Origin: Pseudomonadota bacterium
Lineage (GTDB): Bacteria; Pseudomonadota; Gammaproteobacteria; Steroidobacterales; Steroidobacteraceae
DNA: 10,729 nt
Reading direction: 5' to 3'
NCBI GenBank assembly: GCA_021805275.1
Contig: JAJZFQ010000156.1
Span: 1-10,729 of the forward strand
Under the pieces are notes generated by a model that saw only the letters and a program-made list of their open reading frames with translations, searched no databases and was not told the origin of the DNA. How positions within the stretch are numbered: the first letter of the stretch is position 1; each line of letters starts with the position of its first letter. Below are positions 1 to 5,844 of this stretch, in pieces. The translations under genes were made by a program, and so were the position numbers.

Positions 1-340
1 GGACACCTGAGCGCGCCTGCCCCGGCCCAGATCGACGCCATTGAGCGGCACATGCGAGCGCCACGCATGGCGGTGGCGGTTCGGCCGGGGCCAGGAACAG
101 CCGCTTGACGGTGATGCTGCGGCAATGGCGCAGCGATAGGCCGATCCGTTGCTGCCGAAACCACGTGCCCCCTTCACCAGGCCACGGTGAGCACCGGGAC
201 CGACACGTTGTGCGGCAGCTGCTTCGGCACGTGGGGCCGTCCGCGCTCCCAGGGGTGCCCGCGACTCTTCGGTCGAACGGCTGGGTCCGGGCGGGCGTCC
301 TCCGGGTCCGCTCGCACTGCGAGGCGCTGCGCGGACCTCA
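1..340. other. Gene-poor region, no convincing CDS
   Basis: I recognise no gene here. Plus frame 1 is open from the window edge to a TGA at 106-108, so the last 35 codons of a truncated gene could lie here, but the peptide (alanine- and proline-rich) resembles nothing I know. The longer open frames are arginine-rich and look like GC-driven noise. Positions 204-233 form an imperfect palindrome centred on CAGCTG with CACGT/ACGTG ends. Positions 186-202 hold a GGTGAGC-ACCGGGACCG unit that recurs at 361-382. Confidence 0.4.
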
Positions 341-398
341 GTCCCGGTCACCGTCCGGATGGTGAGCCCCCAACCGGGACCGCGCAATCCGGACGGTG
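341..398. repeat. Interlaced inverted repeats (pseudoknot-like)
   Basis: Two perfect inverted repeats interlock. GTCCCGGT (341-348) pairs with ACCGGGAC (373-380), and CACCGTCCGGAT (349-360) pairs with ATCCGGACGGTG (387-398). The order arm1-arm2-arm1'-arm2' is the topology of an H-type pseudoknot or of two mutually exclusive hairpins. The block lies 8 bases past the stop codon of the minus-strand 40-codon ORF. No T-run follows on the minus strand, so it is not a standard intrinsic terminator. It could be a 3' mRNA structure, a protein-binding site or a decayed mobile-element end. The repeats are directly visible; the role is unknown. Confidence 0.55.
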
Positions 399-406
399 TG
401 CACCAA

Positions 407-529
407 TCAGCGCGTGCGCGCCACCTGCGACTGCGGCGCGTGGGTGTACGGCGAAACGATGACCGCGGTGCTCGCGAACGTGACGACCAGAGCCAGGGTG
501 GCGAAGAGAAGTTTCGATGTCGTGCTCAT
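407..529 (-). CDS. Small predicted exported/membrane peptide (40 aa)
   Basis: A 40-codon ORF starts with ATG at 529 and ends with TGA at 407-409. The peptide begins MSTTSKLLFATLALVV and has one hydrophobic stretch at about residues 7-25, then a polar tail ending in QVARTR. This looks like a signal peptide or a single membrane helix with lysine on the inner side. AGGA lies about 8 bases upstream of the ATG, a plausible ribosome binding site. The ORF is monocistronic, lies downstream of the ClC gene on the same strand, and is followed at once by the interlaced repeats. I do not recognise a family. A chance ORF is possible, but the signal-like composition, low arginine content in the core and well-placed SD favour a real small gene. 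Confidence 0.5.
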   Translation of the reverse strand: MSTTSKLLFATLALVVTFASTAVIVSPYTHAPQSQVARTR

Positions 530-767
530 GACGGAGTTCCTGAGTGAGTGTTGGTGCCTGTGACCTCAGGAGAACACCGCGACGCGGCCAAAGTTGCAGC
601 GCACGCGATTGCGCATGTTGCGCGCGGGAATGAATGCCCCGTGCAGCGCTGAGGCGCACCGCAAGGCACTGCATCGCGCCGAAGATCGAGGGGTGCCGCG
701 CGCCCCGGGGGCCGGCGGGCGCTCAGGCCAGGGCCACTCGCCGGCGCCATCGCCGAATCGCCCCAGC

Positions 768-2273
768 TCAGGTGACGGCGGTCGGCTCGACCCGCCCGAC
801 ACCGCTTTCCGGCGGCGGCTCGTAATGGAAGTACTTCTCCTCGGCGAGCGCCTCATACAGCGGCGGGGTGAACAGCGCGGAGATGCGCGAGGAGACCAAT
901 GCGACCGCCATCATGGGGATGACCATGGCCGAGCCGTTGGTCATCTCCATCACGATCACGAATGAGGTGATCGGCGACTGGGTCACCGCCGCCAGATAGC
1001 CGGTCATGCACAGCGCGATCACCGCCGCCATGGGCGTCCAGGCGAACGCCGCATGCACCCACTGCGCGATCCCCGCCCCAATCGACAGCGACGGGGAGAA
1101 CAGGCCGCCCGGCACCCCGGCGAGGTAACTGGCCACCATGGTCACCCACTTGGTCACCGCGAACGCCTGGCTGAGCGGCGCGGTGCCGTGCAACAGCTCA
1201 CGCGCCTGATCGTAGCCACTGCCCCAGGTCTGCCCGTGCGTGGCGACGCCCACCGTGGCTATCAGCAGGCCGCTCGCGAATGCGTACCAGAGCGGCCGGC
1301 CGGCCCGGAACGTGTGAACGCGCTCGGGCATCCAGCGCCGCCAGTGCAGCAGCGAATAATTGAATGCCGCGCCGAGCAGTCCGCACAGCACGGCGGCGAG
1401 CACCACCGGCAGGACGAACGCCATGCCGAGGGAGACCGTGACGTTGAGCTGCCCGAAATACAGGTAATTGCCGGCCAGTGCGAGCGAGGTCAGGCCCGCG
1501 AACACCACCGCGGTGATCATCGTGCCGTTGGTGCGCGTCTCGAAGTTGCGCGCCAGCTCCTCGATGGCGAACACCACGCCGGCGAGCGGTGTATTGAAGG
1601 CACCGGACAGTCCGGCCGCGGCGCCCGCGAGCAGCAGCCGGCGCTCCAGGCGCACGCTGCGGCGCGGGTAGAAGCGGCGCGTCTCGACCATGATGGCCGC
1701 GCCGATGTGCACCGTCGGCCCCTCGCGCCCGATGGTCAGACCGCCGAGGAATCCGAGCAGCGAGACGGCGAGCTTGCCGAAGATGATGCGCAGCCCGAAC
1801 AGCCGCTTCATCAGCGTGTCGTCCGCATCGCGCGGGGCATGGATGGCAGCGATGACCTGCGGGATGCCGCTGCCTTCGGCGCCGTAGAACCAGCGTCGCG
1901 TCAGGTAAACCGCCAGCACCGTCAGGCCCGGAGTCAGCGCGAAGGCAAGCCAGGACCGGCCGGCGATCCAGTCGCGAAACACGTCGTACGCATCGGTGCT
2001 CCAGCGCGCATAGAGCACCGAGACTAAGCCGACGAGCAGCGCCGCCATCCACGGCAGGCCCACCTGCAGGAACAGGCGCCGGGAGCGGGTGCTGAGCAGG
2101 CGCTCCAGACGCTCGCCCCAGGAACTCATCGACAGATGCACCGCCGGTGCATCGAGCGGCGGCAAGGGGATATCGTCGGGCGCCATCGTCTCGGGGGGCG
2201 GTGGTGCGGACTCGAGCGGCGCGGCGAGCGGCAGCGGGTGCTGTTGCGGCTCAGATGGAGGTCGATCAGACAC
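768..2273 (-). CDS. ClC-family chloride channel / Cl-/H+ antiporter
   Basis: The 501-residue product is a polytopic inner-membrane protein of the voltage-gated chloride channel family. The selectivity-filter motifs are present in order: GSGIP (134-138), GREGP (182-186, gating glutamate E184) and GGLFSP (389-394), plus PLY (471-473), whose tyrosine matches the ion-coordinating Tyr of E. coli ClC-ec1. The paired glutamates at 238-239 (FAIEEL) match the internal proton glutamate, so antiport rather than passive conduction is expected. The chosen start is GTG at 2273; Met30 and Met49 are alternatives. The first 48 residues are a proline-rich cytoplasmic tail. No clear SD precedes the GTG. The IS630 target TA (2274-2275) touches the start codon, so native 5' sequence and promoter have probably been displaced. 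No C-terminal CBS domains are present. Confidence 0.93.
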   Translation of the reverse strand: MSDRPPSEPQQHPLPLAAPLESAPPPPETMAPDDIPLPPLDAPAVHLSMSSWGERLERLLSTRSRRLFLQVGLPWMAALLVGLVSVLYARWSTDAYDVFRDWIAGRSWLAFALTPGLTVLAVYLTRRWFYGAEGSGIPQVIAAIHAPRDADDTLMKRLFGLRIIFGKLAVSLLGFLGGLTIGREGPTVHIGAAIMVETRRFYPRRSVRLERRLLLAGAAAGLSGAFNTPLAGVVFAIEELARNFETRTNGTMITAVVFAGLTSLALAGNYLYFGQLNVTVSLGMAFVLPVVLAAVLCGLLGAAFNYSLLHWRRWMPERVHTFRAGRPLWYAFASGLLIATVGVATHGQTWGSGYDQARELLHGTAPLSQAFAVTKWVTMVASYLAGVPGGLFSPSLSIGAGIAQWVHAAFAWTPMAAVIALCMTGYLAAVTQSPITSFVIVMEMTNGSAMVIPMMAVALVSSRISALFTPPLYEALAEEKYFHYEPPPESGVGRVEPTAVT

Positions 2274-2275
2274 TA

Positions 2276-2313
2276 GTGTAGCGTCGCGTTCTTACAGGGA
2301 CTTAAAGGACTCT
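2276..2313 (+). repeat. IS630 left terminal inverted repeat
   Basis: Begins GTGTAGCGTCGCG next to the target TA. Compared with the reverse complement of 3402-3439 it shares GTGTAG, an internal TCTT and the block GG-ACTTAA. Confidence 0.75.
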
Positions 2314-3401
2314 CCGGGGTCCAATGTGCTACCAGCGATGGCACTGGAGAGCGAGAGTGCGCGTAGCCCCCGAGATTGTGTTGAGCGATGAGGAGCGAGC
2401 CGAATTGATGCGGTTGGCTCACTCGAGATTGACGAGCGTGCGATTGGCGCAGCGGGCGTGCATGGCGCTGTTGGCGGCCGATGGGCTGCAGAACAAGGTC
2501 ATTGGAGTGCAGGTGGGGGCGGGCCGGGTGCAGGTAGCGCGCTGACGGAAGCGTTATGCGCGGATGCGCCTGGCGGGTATTGAGCGCGATTTGCCCCGCG
2601 GGGCCCCGCCGGTGAAGGTGGATGTGGCGCGTCTGGTGCAGCTGACCACGCAGAGCAGGCCGAAAGCGGCCACGCACTGGAGCACGCGTCGCATGGCCGC
2701 CGAACTTGGGGTGAGCGCGGCGAGTGTGTCGCGGCATTGGCGCGCCCACGGCCCGAAGCCGCATCGTGTGCGCGGTTTCAAGGTCTCGCGCGACCCGCAG
2801 TTCATCGAGAAACTCGAAGATATCGTCGGCTTGTACCTCTCCCCGCCTGAACACGCCTTGGTGCTGTGCTGCGATGAGAAGAGCCAGGTACAGGCACTCG
2901 ATCGGACGAAACCGGGATTGCCGATGAAGAAGAGCCGTGCCGCGACCATGACCCACGACGACAAGCGCAATGGTACGACCACGCTGTTCGCGGCTCTCAA
3001 TGTGCTCGACGGGCAGGTCATTGCTCAGTGCCAGCAACGTCACCGCCACGGTGAGTGGCTGAAGTTCCTGCGCCAGATCGACCGTAAGCCCCCCATAGAC
3101 AAGACATGGCATCTGATCGTCGACAACTACGCCACCCACAAGCATCCGGCCGTGCAGCGCTGGCCCGCCAAACACCCGCGCTTTCAGGCGCCCTTCACGC
3201 CGACCTCGGTCTCGTGGCTGAACAGGATGGAGCGCTTCATTCGCGACATCACCACCGAGCGCTTGCGTCGCGGTGTCTTCACCAGCGTGCCCGAGTTGGT
3301 CGCGGCAATCGACGAGTACATCGCGCATCACAACACCAATCCAAAGCCATTCATTTGGACCCAGAGCGCTCGGGATATCCTGCATAAAGACTATCCGCGC
3401 C

Positions 3402-3439
3402 AAGGCCGCTTAAGTTCCCCAAAGATTGATGCACTACAC
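3402..3439 (-). repeat. IS630 right terminal inverted repeat
   Basis: Ends CTACAC at 3434-3439, the reverse complement of the left tip. The internal CTTAAGTTCC and AAGA blocks match the left end. The transposase frame runs through this repeat, as is common in IS630 elements. Confidence 0.75.
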
Positions 3440-3440
3440 T

Positions 3441-3456
3441 GGACGCCGCGGCGCGC
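3441..3456. repeat. 16-bp repeat just outside the IS630 right end
   Basis: GGACGCCGCGGCGCGC follows the IS right end almost at once. A near-identical copy (15/16) abuts the IS630 remnant at 5765-5780. It may mark a shared flank of two copies of one ancestral insertion, or a longer element than the terminal repeats suggest. GC-rich sequence makes chance similarity easier, so its meaning is uncertain. Confidence 0.45.
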
Positions 3457-3485
3457 ACAGGCGTCGGGCAATCGGTGAAATAATC

Positions 3486-3498
3486 TCCAGATTCTGGA
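3486..3498. repeat. 13-bp perfect palindrome, operator-like
   Basis: TCCAGATTCTGGA is perfectly palindromic around the central T. It lies in the AT-richer gap between the IS element and the 3' end of the RloB-like gene. Before the IS insertion this sequence may have lain upstream of the ClC gene. No regulator can be named. Confidence 0.3.
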
Positions 3499-3589
3499 TT
3501 TTAGTGTATCGCATTACTCTCAGGGGTGGCTGGTCGTTTCCTGCGGGCATTGCCGATGCCGGTCTCGAATCGGGCAACAACCCCGAACC

Positions 3590-4090
3590 TTAGCAATCGA
3601 GAAGCTTCAAGCACCGATCGACGGCGAGAACCCGGCCTCGAGCAGCGTCGAACTTGTTGCGCGAAAAATGTCTCTGGATGACCCCGGGTCTGTGCGCTGT
3701 CGCGCCATATGCCAGCTCAAAGGCATCCTTGTTATCGGCCGTGCGAGCATGTGTCCGGCGACCATCGACGCTCAGAAGCATCGCTTCGATGCAGGGAATG
3801 CATTCAATGGCCGCAATTTCGTGCTCGATGGCCTTTTGACGCTCCGCATCTCCCCAAAGCTGATCGGTATCCACCACCACGCCCACGCGGTCATAATCCC
3901 CTTCGCGTCGACGTTGTACGGCCAGGGTCAGGGCCGCCGACCCTCCGAAGCCGCGCCGATTTTCCGACCGCAATGAGATGCCGCATCCCCGCGGCAAGTA
4001 CAAATCACGAATGACACGAACCCACTCTACCTCCGCGTACCCCTCACAGACCAGCAGCACCGTGGTGTTCGTCCGTGTCAGAGGTGCCAT
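3590..4090 (-). CDS. RloB-like TOPRIM-fold nuclease, predicted phage-defence effector
   Basis: A 166-residue protein fits the RloB/AbiLii family of TOPRIM-related proteins that partner with AAA15 ATPases. Visible family features are VLLVCEGYAEVEWV (residues 11-24) with the TOPRIM glutamate E16, VVVDTDQ (71-77) with the acidic pair D74/D76, and IPCIEAMLLS (98-107), which matches the usual P-C-F-E-xx-LL segment. It is somewhat shorter than the roughly 200 residues usual for RloB, but all blocks are present, so it looks compact rather than truncated. Its ATG lies 2 bases after the TAA of the ATPase gene and has no strong SD, which suggests translational coupling. By analogy with PARIS AriB (also a TOPRIM effector with an ABC-type ATPase) it would be the toxic nuclease released or activated by the ATPase. 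Activity here is inferred. Confidence 0.78.
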   Translation of the reverse strand: MAPLTRTNTTVLLVCEGYAEVEWVRVIRDLYLPRGCGISLRSENRRGFGGSAALTLAVQRRREGDYDRVGVVVDTDQLWGDAERQKAIEHEIAAIECIPCIEAMLLSVDGRRTHARTADNKDAFELAYGATAHRPGVIQRHFSRNKFDAARGRVLAVDRCLKLLDC

Positions 4091-4092
4091 AC

Positions 4093-5289
4093 TTATAATC
4101 TCGGCACCGCACCATACGCCCCCGCGAGATACTTCGCGGCGCGGTTGTCATCGCTCCGCACGCCCTCTAGAGAATCCAGTCTCCATGCCGTGCTCTCCAA
4201 ACCTTCTTTTTCCACCAACATCACCTGAGATTTCTGCAAAAGCCGCAGAACTTCCACCGCGTGGCAGGTAAAGACGATCTGCGCGTTAAGAGGATTGGTC
4301 TCGGAATTCGAGAATAGGTCGAGCAACGGCTCAAGCATGTGCGGATGCAGATCGCCATCGAGCTCATCCCACACGACGAGCCCACCACCCTCCAAGGCCA
4401 CCAGCATCTTCGCCAGAAGAGTGAACGCGGCCTGAGTGCCACTCGATTCGTGCATAAAGGGCAGAAAATAGTCCTGCCCACGCGCCGGGTCGCGGTGAAC
4501 CCCGTAGGCAAACCACCGCGGCTTCTTCGTGCCCGATGCGTCCGGAATCTCGTGCTCGCGAATAGACACATCGGTCAGACCCAAGTCCCACTGCGAGAGC
4601 AGATCCCGCATCCGCACTCGAAGTCCCTCGTTCTGCGCGTAATGGCGTGTGCAGAGTTCCAAGATCTCACTGCGCGGTTGCCACATCGTGCCGCTGTCGT
4701 TCAGGTTCGTGAATACCGGCATATTGACCAGCGAGCGCGCCAGTGGAACTCCGAACTGCGCCGCCCAGGAAATCAATGATACGTTCGCGCGCACCGCCTC
4801 AGCTTGCGACGGATCGAGACCAAAGCCTTCCTGATTCACTTCATAACGCTTTGGTTGCACCCGCGTGCGCGTGAACACCGGATACCATTGTCCCCGCCGT
4901 ATCTTCTTCTCCAGAGACTCCGCGAGTACTTCCTGCGCAGTCATGCTCAAGCGATAGCGCCACAGACTCTCCGGTTCGTCCGCGTCAGCGATCACTTCAA
5001 ATTCTGTGGGCGAGTCTGCGCCGGTGAAGTGCGGGATGACAGGAATGCCTTGGTCGGGCTTCGCGCTGAAGGAATCCCGGATGAACCACGCAAGGAACGC
5101 CAGCGGATGAATGAGCGAGGTCTTGCCCGAGGCGTTCGGTCCGAGCACCGCCAGCGCCGTTGTCAGCCGCTGACCTGACCGCGACACCCGGTCCCAGCCG
5201 TTCACGGATGCGTTCTCCGCCAGCTCGAGCGATACCTCCGTGCGCTCGCGGAAGCTGCGAAAGTTCGCAAAGGCGTACGAGTGAAGCAT
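4093..5289 (-). CDS. AAA15/RloA-like ABC-type ATPase, predicted defence sensor
   Basis: The 398-residue product is a cytoplasmic SMC/ABC-type ATPase. It begins with the typical N-terminus MLHSYAFANFRSFRE. Walker A is GPNASGKT (50-57), the ABC-like signature is ESSGTQ (281-286), and Walker B is GLVVWDELD (303-311) with catalytic E309. DLHPHM (313-318) and the switch histidine in FTCHAVEVL (H343) follow. The tail AYGAVPRL is typical of ATPases paired with RloB. No coiled-coil hook or fused nuclease domain is apparent, so nuclease function is expected from the adjacent RloB-like protein. The ATG at 5289 was chosen because translation from it begins directly at the conserved N-terminal strand; the SD is weak. 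Codon use is less GC-rich than in the genes to the right, consistent with transfer. Confidence 0.85.
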   Translation of the reverse strand: MLHSYAFANFRSFRERTEVSLELAENASVNGWDRVSRSGQRLTTALAVLGPNASGKTSLIHPLAFLAWFIRDSFSAKPDQGIPVIPHFTGADSPTEFEVIADADEPESLWRYRLSMTAQEVLAESLEKKIRRGQWYPVFTRTRVQPKRYEVNQEGFGLDPSQAEAVRANVSLISWAAQFGVPLARSLVNMPVFTNLNDSGTMWQPRSEILELCTRHYAQNEGLRVRMRDLLSQWDLGLTDVSIREHEIPDASGTKKPRWFAYGVHRDPARGQDYFLPFMHESSGTQAAFTLLAKMLVALEGGGLVVWDELDGDLHPHMLEPLLDLFSNSETNPLNAQIVFTCHAVEVLRLLQKSQVMLVEKEGLESTAWRLDSLEGVRSDDNRAAKYLAGAYGAVPRL

Positions 5290-5400
5290 GGCGATCGCGT
5301 TTAGTTGAACGTAAATTTCGTTAAAGTGTACGCAAAAAGTGGTCTTGAGGCGAGATGTACGCCTCGGTTTAACAAATTATCTGGGTATCAGCATCTTGCC
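5290..5400 (-). promoter_or_regulatory. AT-rich leader of the defence operon with repeats
   Basis: This short stretch is strikingly AT-rich for the window and lies upstream of the ATPase start, so it probably contains the operon promoter. I could not assign a convincing -35/-10 pair. It carries a perfect 6-bp hairpin, GAGGCG/CGCCTC (5347-5352 and 5360-5365, 7-base loop), a direct repeat TGTACGC (5327-5333 and 5356-5362), and an outer inverted pair GTTAAA/TTTAAC (5320-5325 and 5368-5373). On the minus strand a T-run (TTTTT) follows the hairpin after 8 bases, so it could act as an attenuator or operator. Confidence 0.4.
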
Positions 5401-5624
5401 CGATGCGGCTGATCGCCCTTTGCACGTCGCCGGTTTGCGTTGATGAGGCGCTTTTTTGCGAACAGCGGGACGTGGATGTCGCCACGTCGTCATCGGATGG
5501 GCACATGGACGTCGCGGATCTCACGGACCCGGGTTGCGTCTCGCGACGCTGTCCAATGCTGGGTAAATTTCGCGGCCAAACTCTCGGCATCCGTCAGGGC
5601 CGGCGGGAGGTGCTTCGCGATGCG
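5401..5624. other. Unassigned sequence left of the IS630 remnant
   Basis: Short open frames exist on both strands, but none is recognisable and none has convincing start signals. The plus frame that enters the IS630 remnant is open from 5440. From about 5570 its peptide (NFAAKL...GGRCFAM) may be a diverged continuation of the transposase segment LFAALNVLDG, but the similarity is too weak to call. Confidence 0.35.
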
Positions 5625-5764
5625 CCAGCAACGTCACCCCCACGGCGAGTGGCTGAACAGGGTGGAGCGCTTCTTCCGCAACATCACCACCGAGCGCGTG
5701 CGTCGCGGTGCTTTCACGAGCGTGCCCGAATGGGTCGCGGCAATCGACGAGTACATCGCGCATC
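5625..5764 (+). pseudogene. Internally deleted IS630 transposase remnant
   Basis: This fragment encodes QQRHPHGEWLN followed by RVERFFRNITTERVRRG and FTSVPEWVAAIDEYIAH. Both parts match the full transposase copy closely in DNA (about 90% by eye), but the 159 bp between them are missing. The junction falls at GTGGCTGAA, a 9-bp sequence present twice in the full copy (3055-3063 and 3214-3222), so a deletion between these short direct repeats explains it. The deletion is in frame and removes the second catalytic aspartate (LIVDNYATH), so the product could not transpose. The homology stops at CATC (5764), before the normal C-terminus and right terminal repeat. It lies in the same orientation as the full element. 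Confidence 0.85.
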
Positions 5765-5780
5765 GGATGCCGCGGCGCGC
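5765..5780. repeat. Second copy of the 16-bp IS-flank repeat
   Basis: GGATGCCGCGGCGCGC differs at one base from 3441-3456, and like it lies directly to the right of IS630 sequence. The translated context is also similar (W-T-P-R-R-A versus R-M-P-R-R-A). It suggests the remnant derives from a duplication that included the right flank of the insertion. Confidence 0.45.
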
Positions 5781-5822
5781 GCGGGAGCTCTGGCGCTAAC
5801 GTTCGAGAGGATACGCGTCCCG

Positions 5823-5842
5823 GCCCGGCGCCGACGCCGGGC
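5823..5842 (-). terminator. Strong GC hairpin ending the ABC/two-component operon
   Basis: A perfect 8-bp stem, GCCCGGCG/CGCCGGGC, closes a 4-base loop (TCGG on the minus strand). It begins two bases after the TGA of the small membrane protein gene. There is no T-run after it on the minus strand, so it is either a non-canonical terminator or a 3' end stabiliser. Its place at the end of five co-directional genes supports an operon-end role. Confidence 0.5.
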
Positions 5843-5844
5843 GC

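Larger units (their letters stand above)
2276..3439 (+). mobile_element. IS630-family insertion sequence (about 1.16 kb)
   Basis: The element has the size, transposase and terminal repeats expected of IS630. Its ends carry GTGTAG / CTACAC, and the 38-bp termini match at about 23 positions. A TA dinucleotide flanks the left end (2274-2275), as expected for IS630 TA target duplication. The right flank reads TG (3440-3441), so the duplication is mutated or rearranged. The transposase inside is interrupted by a stop, so this copy is probably immobile unless helped by another. It lies between the ClC start codon and the defence gene pair. Confidence 0.85.
2357..3478 (+). pseudogene. IS630-family transposase, broken by an in-frame stop
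   Basis: The reading frame starts at GTG 2357, preceded by GGAGAG at SD distance, and gives MRVAPEIVLSDEERAEL, the usual N-terminus of this IS630 group. Codon 63 is TGA (2543-2545), where relatives I recall have tryptophan (VARWRERY); the same frame continues on the other side, so this is a nonsense change and not a frameshift. The N-terminal helix-turn-helix lies mostly before the stop. A second helix-turn-helix (around ATHWSTRRMAAELGVS) and the DDE domain follow. The catalytic residues survive: D in CCDEKSQ, D in LIVDNYATHKH and E in MERFIRDI (about residues 173, 256 and 292). The frame then reads past the IS end to 3478, because the expected TAG formed with the TA duplication is TGG (3440-3442). 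ATG 2564 could start a fragment lacking the first DNA-binding domain. Confidence 0.88.

Noticed and set aside
19..91. Inverted repeat GCCCCGGCC / GGCCGGGGC (19-27 and 83-91)
   Set aside because: A 9-bp all-GC repeat with a 55-base spacer is expected by chance in this composition.
1..108. Possible C-terminal end of a gene entering from the left edge
   Set aside because: The frame is open to TGA 106-108, but 35 residues without a recognisable motif in GC-rich DNA are not enough to call a gene.
594..965. Open frame overlapping the clc 3' end on the plus strand
   Set aside because: It overlaps the conserved ClC C-terminus on the opposite strand, and its peptide is low-complexity.
1053..2027. 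324-codon plus-strand open frame across the ClC gene
   Set aside because: It is antisense to a well-supported ClC gene, and its peptide is rich in Arg, His and Gln as expected of a GC-rich shadow frame.
2276..2340. Outward promoter in the IS630 left end driving clc
   Set aside because: TTGGAC-like -35 candidates on the minus strand have no acceptable -10 at 16-18 bases spacing.
2273..3403. 376-codon minus-strand open frame through the IS630 element
   Set aside because: It is antisense to the recognisable transposase, with no known motifs. The ending is shared by the IS sequence itself.
2276..5764. Classic composite transposon with two functional IS ends
   Set aside because: The right-hand copy is a fragment without recognisable terminal repeats and both transposases are broken, so present-day mobility as a unit is not supported.
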